A DNA stretch of 64,000 nt. Source: Trichoplax adhaerens. Its lineage: Eukaryota > Placozoa > Uniplacotomia > Trichoplacea > Trichoplacidae. The stretch is from NCBI RefSeq assembly GCF_000150275.1, contig NW_002060947.1, forward strand, positions 6,026,286 through 6,090,285, given 5' to 3'. Below, in pieces: positions 1 through 22,800 of the stretch. Position 1 is the stretch's first letter. Each line of letters begins with the position of its first letter. The notes beneath the pieces were generated by a model. It had not been told where the DNA came from. It did not search any database and was given only the letters and a program-made list of their open reading frames with translations. Made by a program: the position numbers and the translations under genes.

Positions 1-112
1 TGTATGACGTAATATCATTACATCGAAATGCTTTATAAATCATTGACATTCTAATATTATCAAGGATATTAACTAAAAATACTAAACTTTTCAGTCTATA
101 ATATAGACTTAC

Positions 113-9544
<9,432 letters not shown>

Positions 9545-12500
9545 TGCTTTTAAGGAATAGGTTTGATTTCTCCAAGATACTAGAATTGGCTATCGGTTGT
9601 AGCGATATCAACTCTGAATATTTTAATTTCCTTTCCAATAGGGTTGCTATAATGATCTGAAGCTAAGCCAAAGAAAACTGGAAGTATGACAATAACAAAG
9701 CGAAGGCTCGACGTCCTTTATTAAGATAGGTATATTATGACCAATATCCAGCTTGAAACAGTTTATTTATTTTAGTTGCCTACAAGAATGGGAATGATCA
9801 ATTTTTTAATCGTGCACCCTCTCATTGCTAGATTGTGTAGATAGAAGAAGCTTGTATCCAATCACAATTTAATAATTGCTTCTATTATTATCATGTCAAT
9901 TATAATGCTATAGCAGATGGCCACAATGTTGAGACAGCAAATTTCTCTTAATGTTTTAATTAAAAACCATTACAATCCAATGAACTGTCGTTCTATCATT
10001 TTCAATGTTGAATATATTTTCGCCTTTTCAAAGAGATTATCACATTATATCATTATTAATATATAGAATAATCATCAATGAGTACAGTAGACAATAAAAT
10101 GCACCACTATAACTACTCTACATACTTGAGCTATTGTAGCAATCATTTTAGGGGCATAATTTCAGCTTCTATCTTGCTGCTATGGGATAAAAACAAGCTC
10201 ACTTTCATATCAACAAGGCTGAAATTACTAAAGTATCTCGTCGTGCTGATAGATCGGAGCTCATTATAACGCCTTCACTTTTAAGTAAATAGTGTGACTG
10301 CAGTAAAATTTAAAATTGTGCACAGAAGCTCATGATCTATTGTAGAAAAATATGTTTAGCATTTAAAAGTAAACAGTACAGTAGCAGTGATGTCTCTTTG
10401 CTAGCACCGGGCAATGCAAAGGGATGAGATAAATGAAAGATAATTCTCTATATCATTGCCCCTTGGAGTGACAAAGTAGCTATTATATACTCAACTAAGA
10501 TACTAACTGCATCATGACCTATTACCTTTCAACGAATTCTAAATAGATGGACAGTGAAACTATTTTGCTTTATCAGCATAAATAGAAAATCTAGTTAAAA
10601 TGGTATTATGAATTCAAATCACTAATGCTAACCGCTGAATCAATAGATTATGAATTTCAAAATAGAATTATCGGTACACTACTATATTAAACTAGTCAAG
10701 TTACTACGACTCGTAGAATACCGCAATACTTTCTTAATTTATCACTATTTTGAGCTTACAGATGGTTATTGAATGAATGAGCGAAGGTATTTATTAATTT
10801 AAATTTAGCATGCAAATCCTGTACTGTATATTATATAAAAATACTGGATAAACGTCGAAACGATAACTTTGAAATTCCAATTTTACATTCCAAATCAGAA
10901 CCATAATAGGATAATAACAAACAAAGCATGCAATCAGCTAAGGTATACACAAACTATTAAATGCCACTTAAAACATATTACTGACCAAGAATATTCATGC
11001 GTCTTATTCATGTCGACATAAGCATTTTTAGCATCAAAGAATAACATATTATTCAATACATTACATTGTCCTATCGCAATAGCACTTGCATACTTTATGC
11101 CTATTTGATACAAACTAATTATTAATCGTGATGGTATGAAAATCGGTAAAAAGCGAGAGCTATCGTGCAAGTATGAGTATTCTAGCAATGAAGTAAGGTC
11201 CAAAGAGCATAAGGATCGTCTTGTTATAGAAATCACTATTAGTATTTAAATTGGGCCTAGTATAGACTGAATATCCACAGCAATACCATAACTCAACTAA
11301 TTGAGCTAGCCAATACGAATTTAGCCATTGAAAAGGGTGTAGAATCTGAAAGTATGTGACCTTAATGCAATAGCTAAGGCATTGGACGTGTACACTGTAC
11401 GTGGTATATTAGGCACTGCAGGAAGTAGCACAAATCTGAGACAAACTGGTCAATCTTTACACTAATGCAAGGTAAAGCGATCTTGAGCTGTTTACTATCC
11501 GCGTATGTCTGCTACTAACAGATGATGACTTCCATGCCACCACCCACATACTTCAAGGGGATCTACATGCGAGCAAATTAATTATTAATTCCAATTCCAA
11601 GAAACGTCTCACCTGCGAGAGAGGGTATTTGCGATGAAAGAGTACGTGGAAAGTCAATTCCAGACTCTAGTCTGCATCTTTATAGTCGGCAGAATTTGTT
11701 ATAAAGCATAAAAAAATTTACTGAATTGATGACTTATCAGCTGGACATTTGTTGCAGCCATGCTTATACTGTATAGCGGAGTGTATACAGATATGAACCT
11801 TACATCTGTTCAATGGGTTCATCTTATACATAATCTTACTCATCTGGTTAATAAAAATAGCATTAACAATATGATCCGCTGATAACGGACTCTTTAATAG
11901 TCCGCTAGAAGACAGAAATAGACCAAGATTTACAAGTTAATAATTAGATGATAAGTCATTCACTTTAGTGCTGCATATATTCATCGATCGAAAAACTCTT
12001 GCAAAAATTCAGCTGCTACGCAAGCTGAGTTATCTGGGCCACCAATATCTTTTAATAATTTGCGCTTCAGTTCACAAACATTGCCATATTAAACGTGTAA
12101 ATAGCTAACGACAGATTTTGATGGCACCTTTCTAACAGATGTGCAAAGATTGAAATTCAATTCACTAATTACCAAACGCGACATTATTATACTCGCATGT
12201 ACATACTGTGCAAAACTGACTGCGCATAGTCAATTATCTGTGAAGATAAGACGATAAAAATTACCGTTAATATAAACAACAAATGTGATGTAATCATCCA
12301 AGGTAAGCCAAATAAAATCTGGTAGGTTGAAACGATAGTATAGTATTCATTACATATTTAAATCGTAAAAGGAATTTTTAAGGTTAATGCACTCTTTAGA
12401 AACTCCTACGACTCAACCAATACTTCCTTACTTAATATCATTATATTTACAAAGATAATTTTTAAGTAACATATTGCAACCAAGAAATAAAAACATTCGC

Positions 12501-13098
12501 AATAAAAAAGCTAATCTTTAGCGCAAATAATGGTGAAAATGGCGTGATTGTTGTCGATTACTATCAATACGCTTGTGAGCTAATCCACAGTTAACAATGC
12601 TTACTATATTGCTATTTTGCATGGAACTACTTAGCATTAATAAAACCTTTACGAACTATACATAGTACCAAAACATAAGTAGTCTGTTTCAATTACAGTC
12701 TATTAACAAATACAATTATGCCAGCCTTTCAGTTGCGACAAGTGGAGCGGATGTAATCGGTTCTGTTAGGTGGCACATTCTATGTGCATACCCACACTTT
12801 AAAATATGACTAACCGGAAAAAATTTGCATTACGCTTACAATTTTTATTAAGTAAATGTACTAGACATACATTGCTAAGTTCAATATATCCTATCAAAGT
12901 AGAAAATAAGACTATTTACTAAAAGGTATAATAATTGCAAAATTCGAACGATTTATCACAGCCTATCTAAACATAATTTAGCGAGGCAGATCAATCGTAT
13001 AGTAATCTTATTAACACCAGATATATTTTTGTATTGATATTAAAGTAAAGTAGTATTCACTTAATTGAGTGAAAACTACCTCAAAAGAGCGCTGTATC
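9545..13098. other. Intergenic, no convincing gene
   Basis: The stretch holds the promoter side of the GH31 gene and the 3' side of the PLP-enzyme gene. Open frames here (10078-10269 and 10934-11236 are the longest) show no recognisable motif and no supporting splice pattern. One short peptide-like segment at 11981-12088 is listed separately. Confidence 0.5.
11981..12088 (-). other. Orphan exon-like 35-codon open segment
   Basis: Read on the minus strand, this segment encodes a protein-like, evenly composed peptide containing KDIGGPDNSACVAAEFLQEF, then a TGA stop. It lies between two in-frame stops, and I find no good 3' splice site at its upstream end. The SAC...AAEFL.EF spacing loosely recalls part of M17 leucyl aminopeptidases, but no neighbouring exon of that family was found. 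It may be a decayed exon or chance. Confidence 0.2.
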
Positions 13099-16000
13099 TT
13101 ATGAGAGCTTTGCAGCTATTGTACAAACTGCATCGCAAAGTCTTTCGTAATCTGATAGATCATTATATAAGTGACCCGATATTCTGACGTAGAGACTGTT
13201 ACAGTGGGCTTTAATAGGAACCTAATGAGCATAATCGAAATTTAAGTAATCCTTATTCGCCTGATAAATACAAATATTAGAGCAAAATGCAAAAGTAATA
13301 TTTTAATTACCTCTATTTTAAAATCACGGTAAAGTACGTTTTGCACAATCTCTGCTTGCTCATACGTTACTTTATTATCCTGTGATAAATTCTTAGAGAT
13401 ACATTCAGGTAACTGAATTAAACACATCGAACCTGAAATATTAATTAGGAAAACGCTAATGTCACACTTGTGATATCATCGACACTTTCAATATTCTATT
13501 ACAACTGAGTACAGCACCAACCAAACATATCTTTGGAAGCTGCTAATTTTGTATCCCACTTTGTTGCCAACATTTGACCTATAGATTGAAATAAGGAGTT
13601 AGCCATAACAAATATTGATAACTAGCCATATTCTTGGCTGTTTGAAAAATTCAATCTGACATTAAAAGCAACCTTCAATACGACTTACTAGCTTCAGCTA
13701 CTAATCCGTAGATGTATTTCCGAATAGAATCTGGGTTATGCAATGACCAAAAATCTAATACTGTCATATTCGAAGCAGCTGGTGATCAGTACATGAATTA
13801 AAACTACAGTGCAACAATGATATCATTCAAAAATAAACCTGTATGTAGTGATAGCAAAGGACTAAAATCTCTTAACCCTGTCAGTATTTGTGGAATAATG
13901 AAGATACGTATACATTGTTAGATTAGAGTGATAATTTTATCTGCCTTGAAAGCACGACCTAGAGTAAGTCTTAAATATGATTTGAAAACATAAGCTGCAA
14001 GTTTAATTCTTTAATACACATTTATCAGACCTGTCCAAATAAATTCAGAATTAAACCCTGATCCAAAGCCATGAGATACAGTTTGCGAACGAATTTTTTT
14101 TTGCCAGCAACGCTTTATGTATAAAAATGCGCACCCCTAAATTTAAAATCAATTCAATACCCTAATTGAATGCATTGCAATTACTTAATAATCGAAATGA
14201 TTCACATTACCTTTGCAGAACAAAACCATTTATGAGCATTCGATACGTAAAAATCAGCATCGATATCGCTATTGATAGAGAAGGATTCGTTACACAAATT
14301 TACGCTACGACTGGTATCAAGGCTATTAACATGTTTGAACCGAGCATTACGTTATCAATTGGTTGCAATAACATACACCATACGTTACGTACAATACCTT
14401 AACTTAATTGGTAAAGATCCTAATGCGTGTGCACCATCGATAAATACCGGAATATTCCTAATAATGATATAAATGATTGGACATTTAAAGCATAACCAAT
14501 CTATCTATAGTGATTGTATCTCTTACAAATAATTATATAAGACCGGATAAAGAAGCAACACAACAATACCTCTCTTTACAAACTTTAACAATCTCCTAAA
14601 AATGTGGACATGGGCACAATTTAGTATTTGAGATAGTATTGCGTAATAGTAAACAACACAAGATAGACAGTACCTACCTTAATCGGCATAATGATAGGAA
14701 AGTTACTAGGAATATGATCAAATACAGCAAAGGTACATTCTTGGCTATGGTGTAGCAAATACAATCAAGAATTATAATCTTTTACAGACATTTATCACCT
14801 AAATGTTACTACAGAAAAAACAAAATTTTCAGTAGAAGACAACCTTAAGGTTGATCTGACAAGATCAATTATCTGAAATTAGTCAAGGTGAATGTGTATT
14901 AGTAAGAAACGAATGCTAATTTGTTTTAAACATCAATATTAATCATTAAAGTGTTACTTGTTGTTGGTTCTCTACAAATGAAGGTATTTTAATCTCCTTA
15001 AGGCTACAACCATTCTCGCTACTTATAAATTTTAGGAGCTTTTTCACAGCACCTATAAAATAATTAGAGTAGCTTTTATGTCTCACTCAAGGAGGCAAAC
15101 CAATTTTGGAATAGAATATTGTAGACTTCTTCCATCAATTTTATCTTAATTTTGACAGTTTTCACGATATTTACCATATGTACAGTCCAGATAATAAATG
15201 GTATCACTAGAACTGAATTTCATGGACTTTAACACAGCATTAGTGCCAGTGGTAGCATTCTCTATCAGCGCTATATCGGTTGGTGTACAACCTAATTCCC
15301 AATTATAAAAAAATAAGTAGTATTAAATTACTAGCAAGATGCGCTGGAGATTAATAATAAATCCTCGCTTTTATCTACCACTAATGTCAATTAGAACAAG
15401 AGCAATGATTATATAAATTGTTATCGATTTTGCTTTGTTGCCTTATCTTATAAGCATTCGAGCATTGATCTTTGTAAAGACTACATGTTGGTGATCCTAA
15501 TAATACTGCTGTCACTTAATTCTTACCAATAAAATTGCACAGCCTTCGTGAAACATGAACGAGCTGAGGGAATAATTCCCTGTCCAGAAATTTTAACGGT
15601 TGTGCTTCCGTATACCGCTGCCATGCCTACAATAAACGAAATTGTAAGATCGTATAAACGTTCTTCTACCTAACAGCCACGTTAGAAAAGACTACAAGAT
15701 AAAACCTGTACAGCATCCAACGCTTCTTTCAATACTGAACCGAAGGCACCATGGTTTAGAAATGTATATTCATCCTAAATTAAAATAGTTCAATTTGAAA
15801 AAGTTGTTAATAAATCTGGAAGTTATTCCTCTATTCATGATAGAATAGTGGCAAATATAGTTTATATTAATGCATAAGACAGTATCCCATAAGATTTGTT
15901 ACGTACCCCCAGCAAAAAGTGCTTGCCTTTAATGTCTTTACCATAAGCACCTCTGTCGTCAGCATCAAACTTTGGTAGATCTATAGGAATATCTGGAGGT

Positions 16001-16628
16001 TGATATAGGTCCTATAAGATGATTAACAAATGAGCTGTTTTTTAAGAAAAGTAATTTAGGTTTATGGGATTGGATTGTGTGCCATCCATTTTAGGCTGTG
16101 CATTTTAATAATGACGATCTAGATATACATTGGTAAAAGTTATTTACATCAGCTCCAGGTATCAATAATTTAATAAATATAGCAGTTGAAGTATGCTTTG
16201 TACAGAACATTATTTGTGTTTTATAGCGTATTATGATCGATCAACATTGATTTTGAAGAGCAACACTGTCCGGCAACGCTGTCTGTTTAATCTTGCAAAC
16301 TCAAATGATTGTTACATATACCATTATACACTATCTATCGTACTGCGTACACGAATGCGTAAAACAATAACACTAGAGGTTATGACGAGAGAAAGTTCGT
16401 AAAGTTTTCCTTCCTACCAACCTCTGTTAAGCTTAGTAGTTCTTGCACATTGGATGAATGAAATGATCCAAAATCTCGGCGTGAAACTGTTGAACGAGCA
16501 AATGCAAACTAGTTTTAATACATAGTAAAATGAGATTTTACGATTAATGGGTTACTATCAATTTATTCAATTCGTCCTACGCCATTGGACATGATAATCA
16601 AAACAATCATCACCGCTAAAATAACCAT
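13099..16628 (-). CDS. Class V PLP-dependent enzyme, isopenicillin-N-epimerase-like (NifS/EgtE group)
   Basis: Exons in coding order: 16628-16581 (tentative), 16011-15907, 15774-15706, 15626-15527, 15291-15175, 15052-14958, 14872-14844, 14744-14678, 14595-14570, 14457-14398, 14268-14211, 14136-14031, 13778-13689, 13578-13522, 13432-13311, 13221-13099. All are in phase, for about 423 aa. Motifs in order: FLNHGAFGSVLKEALDA at the fold entry, WQRYTEAQPLKFLDREL, ENATTGTNAVLKS, FDHIPSN, the cofactor-aspartate strand FIDGAHALG, NAHKW with the PLP Schiff-base lysine (about K252), SHGFGSGFNSEFIWTG, and C-terminal VRISGHLYNDLSDYERL. The tentative first exon encodes MVILAVMIVLIIMSNG, which would be a signal peptide, but its donor is weak. 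Family members act as epimerases or C-S lyases; the substrate here is unknown. Exons of 26 and 29 nt are notable. Confidence 0.9.
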
Positions 16629-18658
16629 TTTTATTATACCTTGCTGCTATCGCTACTGTATGAGATATCAATGACTAATCCTTTTTTTTTTTATTAATAC
16701 ATTAGCTTCAGTAATTATAGTGAGCATCACTGTACCCTGATCAAGAGTGGTATTAGCTGAATTTTCCGCCATAACTTATTGGTGGTGTTCAATATCAACT
16801 TGAGCCTGAGCTGCAATTCGCAGTATGTGGACGAGTACCTCCAAGATAGCTCAAAACCCTAACGTAGAACTTATCATTCCACCATGAGTAAGTTATTAGT
16901 ACAGTATAAAGGAAATTTTACCAACTTATCATTTGCTGTAATTTATACCTGGAAACAACACAATCTCAATAATGTTCACTCGTTATGGGAGATTGCTTTG
17001 AGATTTAAAAGCTGAGCGTGCTTCCAAATTCTTGTATAGAAATACTCTGACTGCACCCGCTGAGGTAGCACTCCTGCAGTTCTACACCGTAGAGTCCTCG
17101 AAGGAAGATTCCAACCACTTACTATGCATCAGTGTCAACTAAGACCTAATACTAGCGTAATGTACGACACCAATGGTTAGTGCACTTCTGCTGTAGCAGT
17201 AGGGATACTTGAATGCTTTGGTTTTTTCTTGCTACTTTAGCGACGTGATTAAAATATCTTTGACTTTTACAACACCTACTATTGCATGTACAGTACAATA
17301 CATATCTGCTACTGTTAGATGGATACCATATATCCCTTTTACTTGTCTTCTAAACTCAATATTGTCGAGTTTAAATGTCCCTAATTAATCTACTCTATCA
17401 CCAACGAGTCGATATACACTCATATTTCTTGATCCATAGTTATAGTACATTTTCTACCCTGTTTATCACTACAGTACATTGCACACCCAGTGGATATCTG
17501 TCAAGATTAGGCGTGGATGAGCTGATGATTAGCTGAAAATGAGCTCAATTATCTCCCTAATGTCTCACATCGCTAATCACTAGCAGAGTTTGACATGCAC
17601 GATGAGGATTTCGAATGCCCGCAAATCAGGCAGTCTATTGCCAGGATTCAGCTTCAACGAGCTATCTACCAAATGTCTCATCTCGAAGTCTCTCTAATTC
17701 TATATCATCATCCATCGATCAACTTTGTCACTAACGAGTTGATAGCGTTCTTGCTACATGTCTACTTTAGCTCACACTTCAATGTCTCCAATCATTTATT
17801 CAATATCGAACTCTGCTCTCCATCATTGCCACTCGAATGCCTTCCGGTACCACTCGGTCTACAAGCGGTAGGATAGCAAGCTTGAGGCTGGATACTGTAC
17901 ACTGTACACTGTACACTGTAATGTAGTATTGTAATGTAGCGGGACTAGAGACTGTCCTCGGATGGATGGACTTCTCATACATGACAAGGCCGAAAAATAG
18001 TTGCTCACTATGAATCTTCGGTGTCTGTTTTCGAAATCACTTGTATTCATTTCAATAACATTGATAATCTAAAGTTACCGCTTCCAAGCAGCACTTAGCA
18101 ACAGGCAATAGAATACAATGTAATATTATTTAATTTGTCGAAAAAATTAGTCCATTCAGAATCGACTGTCTGCATACCAAAAATTCAATCGTCGTGAAGT
18201 GTTGACGAAATTAGGCCTAACGTTTGTCCGTCCAATGAGCGGTCTGTCCGTCGGAAGGAGTGTTCGGTCCGTCCAGCCCAGGTGTTGGTGGTCCATGACT
18301 CAGTCCACTTGGATGCACTCTAGTAACAACCGAGCTCACAGAGTTTTACCATATACAGTAGTTTACGGTATTACCAGACTGGGACGCAGAATACTCCACA
18401 GTGCTGCGGATAGGATAGTACTGTACACTACCTTGGCAATTACTCCCGAATTCAAGGAGAGAAAGACGACATGGCTTCTAGAGCAATGCCGTCATGATCA
18501 TATCTTGCTTACCTTCGCTCAGTGTCTACGACTAAATCAACACATTCTACCTAATTGATAGGCTAAACTGGTGTTGAAGACGTGATCGAAGTGAAATCCA
18601 TCCATCAGAGATGAGTTGGTACTCATTGGTACAAGCTGATTGATGAAGGAAAATAAAT
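16629..18658. other. Intergenic, divergent promoter region
   Basis: This lies between the minus-strand PLP enzyme and the plus-strand KDEL-receptor paralogue. Open frames at 17595-17876 and 18199-18558 are more GC-rich than their surroundings but carry no recognised domain; 18199-18558 spans GTCCGTC-rich simple sequence. A TGTACAC array at 17892-17920 is listed separately. No gene is supported. Confidence 0.45.
17892..17920. repeat. TACTGTACAC simple array
   Basis: Tandem copies of TGTACAC form a short self-complementary array. It is of the same type as the arrays near 42.9 and 63.4 kb. Confidence 0.85.
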
Positions 18659-19372
18659 ATGACAGCCATGAATATTTATAGATTACTAGGCGATGGAAGT
18701 CATCTCATCGCCATGATTTACTTATTACTTTGGATAATTAAACGAAAATCATGCAGTGGCATCTCTGGTAAAACTCAATTTGTACATTGTATCGTTTTTA
18801 CCTTACGCTATCTTGATCTATTCAAGTATTTCATTTCTTATTATAACACACTGATAAAATTGATATTTCTAACCATCACTTATGCAACCACTGGACTCAT
18901 TGCGATTGGATATAATGGAACTTATGAAATGGAAGAAGATAATTTAAAATTAAGCTATATATTGATACCATCATTTATTCTTGGTATGCTATTTACCTAC
19001 ACCTATGATATTTTAGAAATTTGTTGGAGTATGTCACTCTTTTTAGAAGCGTTGGCGATCTTGCCACAATTGATCATGTCTCATAACCGTGGAGAATCCC
19101 TTGGTGTTATACGCCATTACATGTTAATGCTAGCTTTCTACAAAACAATGTATTGCTTTAATTGGGTATATCGAAAATTATGTATGGATTATTTTTCATT
19201 AACGTCTGTCATTGCTGGTACTGGACAAACACTAGTATATTATGCAGCTGTCAAGATGTTGTATAGCGATCAAGTTGTATTCTATGATCGTGATATATTC
19301 TTACAGTATAAGACTTTGTTAACTGAATCGAGTCACGCGCAAAACCGTCGTCTAAATCAAAATTCCGGGTAA
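18659..19372 (+). CDS. ER lumen protein-retaining (KDEL) receptor-like protein A, intronless
   Basis: A single 237-aa open frame with the seven-helix ERD2 layout. Visible family motifs are NIYRLLGDGSH, SCSGISGKTQ, RYLDLF, LEALAILPQL and FNWVYR. In vertebrate numbering (recalled, offset +3 here) the ligand-contact positions R5, H12, R47, Y48, D50, E117, W120, E127, Y158, Y162, N165, W166 and R169 are all retained; R159 is K. Known role: a pH-gated Golgi receptor returning KDEL-bearing proteins to the ER. The C-terminus is odd: the usual lysine-rich COPI tail is replaced by KMLYSDQVVFYD plus about 25 residues. M4 (MNIYRLL) could be the true start. The lack of introns, in a region where all other genes but LSM10 are split, suggests a retrocopy that then duplicated. 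Confidence 0.93.
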   Translation: MTAMNIYRLLGDGSHLIAMIYLLLWIIKRKSCSGISGKTQFVHCIVFTLRYLDLFKYFISYYNTLIKLIFLTITYATTGLIAIGYNGTYEMEEDNLKLSYILIPSFILGMLFTYTYDILEICWSMSLFLEALAILPQLIMSHNRGESLGVIRHYMLMLAFYKTMYCFNWVYRKLCMDYFSLTSVIAGTGQTLVYYAAVKMLYSDQVVFYDRDIFLQYKTLLTESSHAQNRRLNQNSG

Positions 19373-21319
19373 AATACAAGATTGGAACATTTTAAAAAAG
19401 GTCAACGTTGATTTTCGATATTATTTATCATACCACCATATCTATTAGTTAATAAACAACGACTGAATGTGAAATCTGCTTCACTACCAAATGGCATTCA
19501 ACATGCATAAATTACGTGTCAAGTGAAGAAAATCTGTAGATATTATTAGCTATAGCAAGCAGGAGATTGACCTAAGTAAAAAAAATTGGAAAGGCAATAG
19601 ATATCATACGTATTGAATAATGTTATTAATATTGATTCATTTTTTCTAAATTACCAACAAAGAGCATCGGTGATGCCTTTAGAAGAATCCGCAGTATTTA
19701 TAAATAATTACTTATATCATGCATGTCGTTAACTTGTTTACAATCGATAAGTTTATAGTAAAAATGGCCAATATTTATAATCTACTGTTGAAATATCGGT
19801 TTTATCTATTTAACAGCTATTCTAGACTTTAAATTACATCAATTCCATTATGTACAATGTCTTATATAAATACATTGTGATTGCTGGATTAATTGCAAGT
19901 AAATAATTTGAAAGGAGTTAACAATTGTTCTATTTTTAACGCTTACAGGGTGCACTGTAATATACAGCAATGATACTCTAAATCTTCGATCATGCTATTC
20001 CTAGTCGAATAACATTTTTGATTGACTGATATTCTCAAATTAATTTATTATAATATCGACATCATTTTTGTTTTACATCATTATGATAGAAAAAGTTTAT
20101 CGAGGATAAAGCCTCAACTTGTTTGCTTATAAGAAACATATGAACTTAATGAAATATAATTTTCAATCGAGTCTATTAAGATTTATTGTTACGTAACATT
20201 CATTCTCGAGGTTATACTTGTACTATCGGTAATTAAGCAAAGCTAATCATTAACTTACTCAATTTAATACAGCTTTACAATCCTTAATGTATATAGATAA
20301 TTGTTACAGCAGGGTAACCATATAGCAATCAACTTTGTACAGTTTGAAATGATCAATTTTTAATGACAAATCATTCCAGTCTAAGACTTATTATTCGTAC
20401 AACAAAGAGCTGATTGTACTAATCCTATATATAATGTCGACTACAAATGCGATGAATAAATGAAGTTTAAAATACTGCATCCTCAATCTTAAATATAGTA
20501 TACAGTATTATCAATTTTTTTCACTTTTCATCGATAGGGCAAAGATTGTCTTAATATCATTATTTAAAGAATGACTTTGAAATAGGTAAGACGTAATCAA
20601 TCCATAAACTTATTCGCATAGATAGCCGTCATTATAGCAGTACAGCAATATAGCAATTAATCCTGTATAGTTAGAAAAGATCAATTTTACGATAAATTAT
20701 TTAAATTCTAAGAATTAGTATATTAGCACAATATGGAGCTTGCTATACTAATCCTCCATGAAATATCGACTGCAATTACAATTAATACATAGAGTTTATG
20801 ATACTGTATCCTCAAGCTTAAATAGAGAATACAGTATTGTCGGTCATTACTTTTTTGTCTATATAGTTAGACTAATTTCAAAATCATCATGCAAGGTATG
20901 CACTTGAAATTAGCAAGAAATGATCAATTTTTTGATCAATTATTGTTTACTATTCATTAATTACTCTATATTAAAACTGTAGTTTTTTATTATTACACCA
21001 GCTACTATTTGATCCTTATTCTCACGAGTAGAATTATCGTTATATCACTGCAACCGCTTAGCCATAAACTTATAAGTAAAATAGTCACCATCATGGTAAA
21101 ACATTTATTCTGTATTATTTTAAAATCACAACATAGAATATGCCACACTCTTGGCACTTAGATTATCGAATGTGTTTATAATTTACGCAAGAAATAGAGC
21201 TGCAAGTCATGTTACATGTTCGGTTAATGTCTCATGGATCGAGTCATTATTACTCTAATATAATCGTACACCAATAGCTTTTAGCTTAAAACAGGTAAAA
21301 AAGATTTATATAGAGAATC

Positions 21320-22000
21320 ATTCTATTTTTAAACCTCCAAATATCCCAACCCCGTAGGAACTCTCTCATACCCTACTTTTGTATATCAATAGGATGCTTG
21401 CTCATTCTCCCCTGCCTATAAACAGAATTAGTTTGAAATAAGTACGAGATGATATTTAAGGGAAATATCATATTTTAAAACCTCAGAGTATCTGAACCTA
21501 ATAAAAGCTATCTCATGTACTCTTTACTCTTAATTAGCTACATAAGCCATTATTTTATGCTTGAAATAGGTTAGAAATATTCTTTAAGGAAGTGGCTCTA
21601 ATTTAAAGCCTCTGAGTATCCCAACTAAAATCTATCTCATGTAATATACTTTGTATACCAATTCAAATACATACTTGTTTCGCCTTTATAGAGAAATAAA
21701 ATCTCATGGATCTCATACGTAGAGTTATCATACTCCAATCTACTGCGGATTTTAGCTTAAAGCAAGCAAGAATTAATTTTTATTAGGTGGGTTCTATCTC
21801 AAACCTCCAAATATCCTGACGCAGTAAATGCTATCTCATACAGTTCTTTTGTATACTAATAGGAAGCTTGCTTATTATCCTTTGTGGATAAATAAATCTT
21901 TTTAGCATGAAATAGACAACAGAGATTAGTAAGGGGAATTGTCTTATTTTAATTAATTAAAGCTTCCGAGCATCCTAACCCTATCGAAAATATCTGCACT
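21320..22000. repeat. Degenerate ~140-180-bp tandem array, about 5 copies
   Basis: The block AACCTCCAAATATCC, followed by a CTATCTCATAC-like block and GTATACCAAT, recurs near 21334, 21480, 21615, 21799 and 21960. Copies are strongly diverged. No open frame is conserved. Confidence 0.65.
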
Positions 22001-22029
22001 ATTTCCTACAGTACCCTTTATGAGCTACT

Positions 22030-22800
22030 GGTATATGGGAAGGAAGAAAAATCAAGAAAGGTTTGTATATCCACAGTAGGGAAGACTTATAATCTATTAT
22101 GGTATCCTTAATCAAGGCATCATTTCTCTTGCATACGCTACTTCTGAAAATAGAGCGAAGTTGATAATCTGCCAGTATGAAATAAATCAATAAAATGATA
22201 TTGCTCTGATATTTAGTATTTAGAACTCTCAAATATCAGGCGACGTCTCGTATATCCACTTTAAGAGGAAATGATAAGGTATTTCTTCCGCGTTATTTAC
22301 TGTATTCCTAGAAACGGGTCAGCAGAGAAAAAATCGCCATATTAAATCAATTTATAACGTTCCACTCGGCATCATTAAGAGCTATAGGAAGGAAGAAATC
22401 AGGCTAAGGTCTATCTCCACATTAAGAATGTAGAGAAGACTAGAATCAAAGCATTTCTTCTACGTTATATTGAGTTCAGAGTACTCGAGATTAGATTCTT
22501 ATAATAATTGATTATGGTTCTGCTATTCTTAAACTTTGTAATAAAAGCCTTTTAGAAAATTTCATTTGACTAGGACAGTTATTTGTGAAATACTTTTATG
22601 ACACTCAGATATGGAGTAGAAAGCATTTCTTCTCTACATTACTTTACTTTCAGATACAGGACGGTATTAAAATTGTGGCAGGACTAAAAGAAAATCAAAC
22701 GAGATTTATATCCACTATTAGGAAGACTAAAATCAAACGATTTCCTCTCCTTTCCATGGCATTGATAGAAACAGGGCAGTGTTCAATGTGTCAGCAAATT
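22030..22800. repeat. Degenerate repeat array with a distant second copy at 25.65 kb
   Basis: Blocks such as GGAAGACTAAAATCAAA and TCTATTTTCCACA-like strings recur near 22070, 22430 and 22710. The segment at about 22518-22600, containing GTAATAAAAGCCTTTTAGAAAA, is repeated with divergence at about 25653-25735 on the other side of KDEL-receptor paralogue B. Confidence 0.55.

Noticed and set aside
18199-18558. 119-codon frame on + before KDEL-receptor paralogue A
   Set aside because: Composition is driven by GTCCGTC-rich sequence, with no domain or coding continuity with the receptor.
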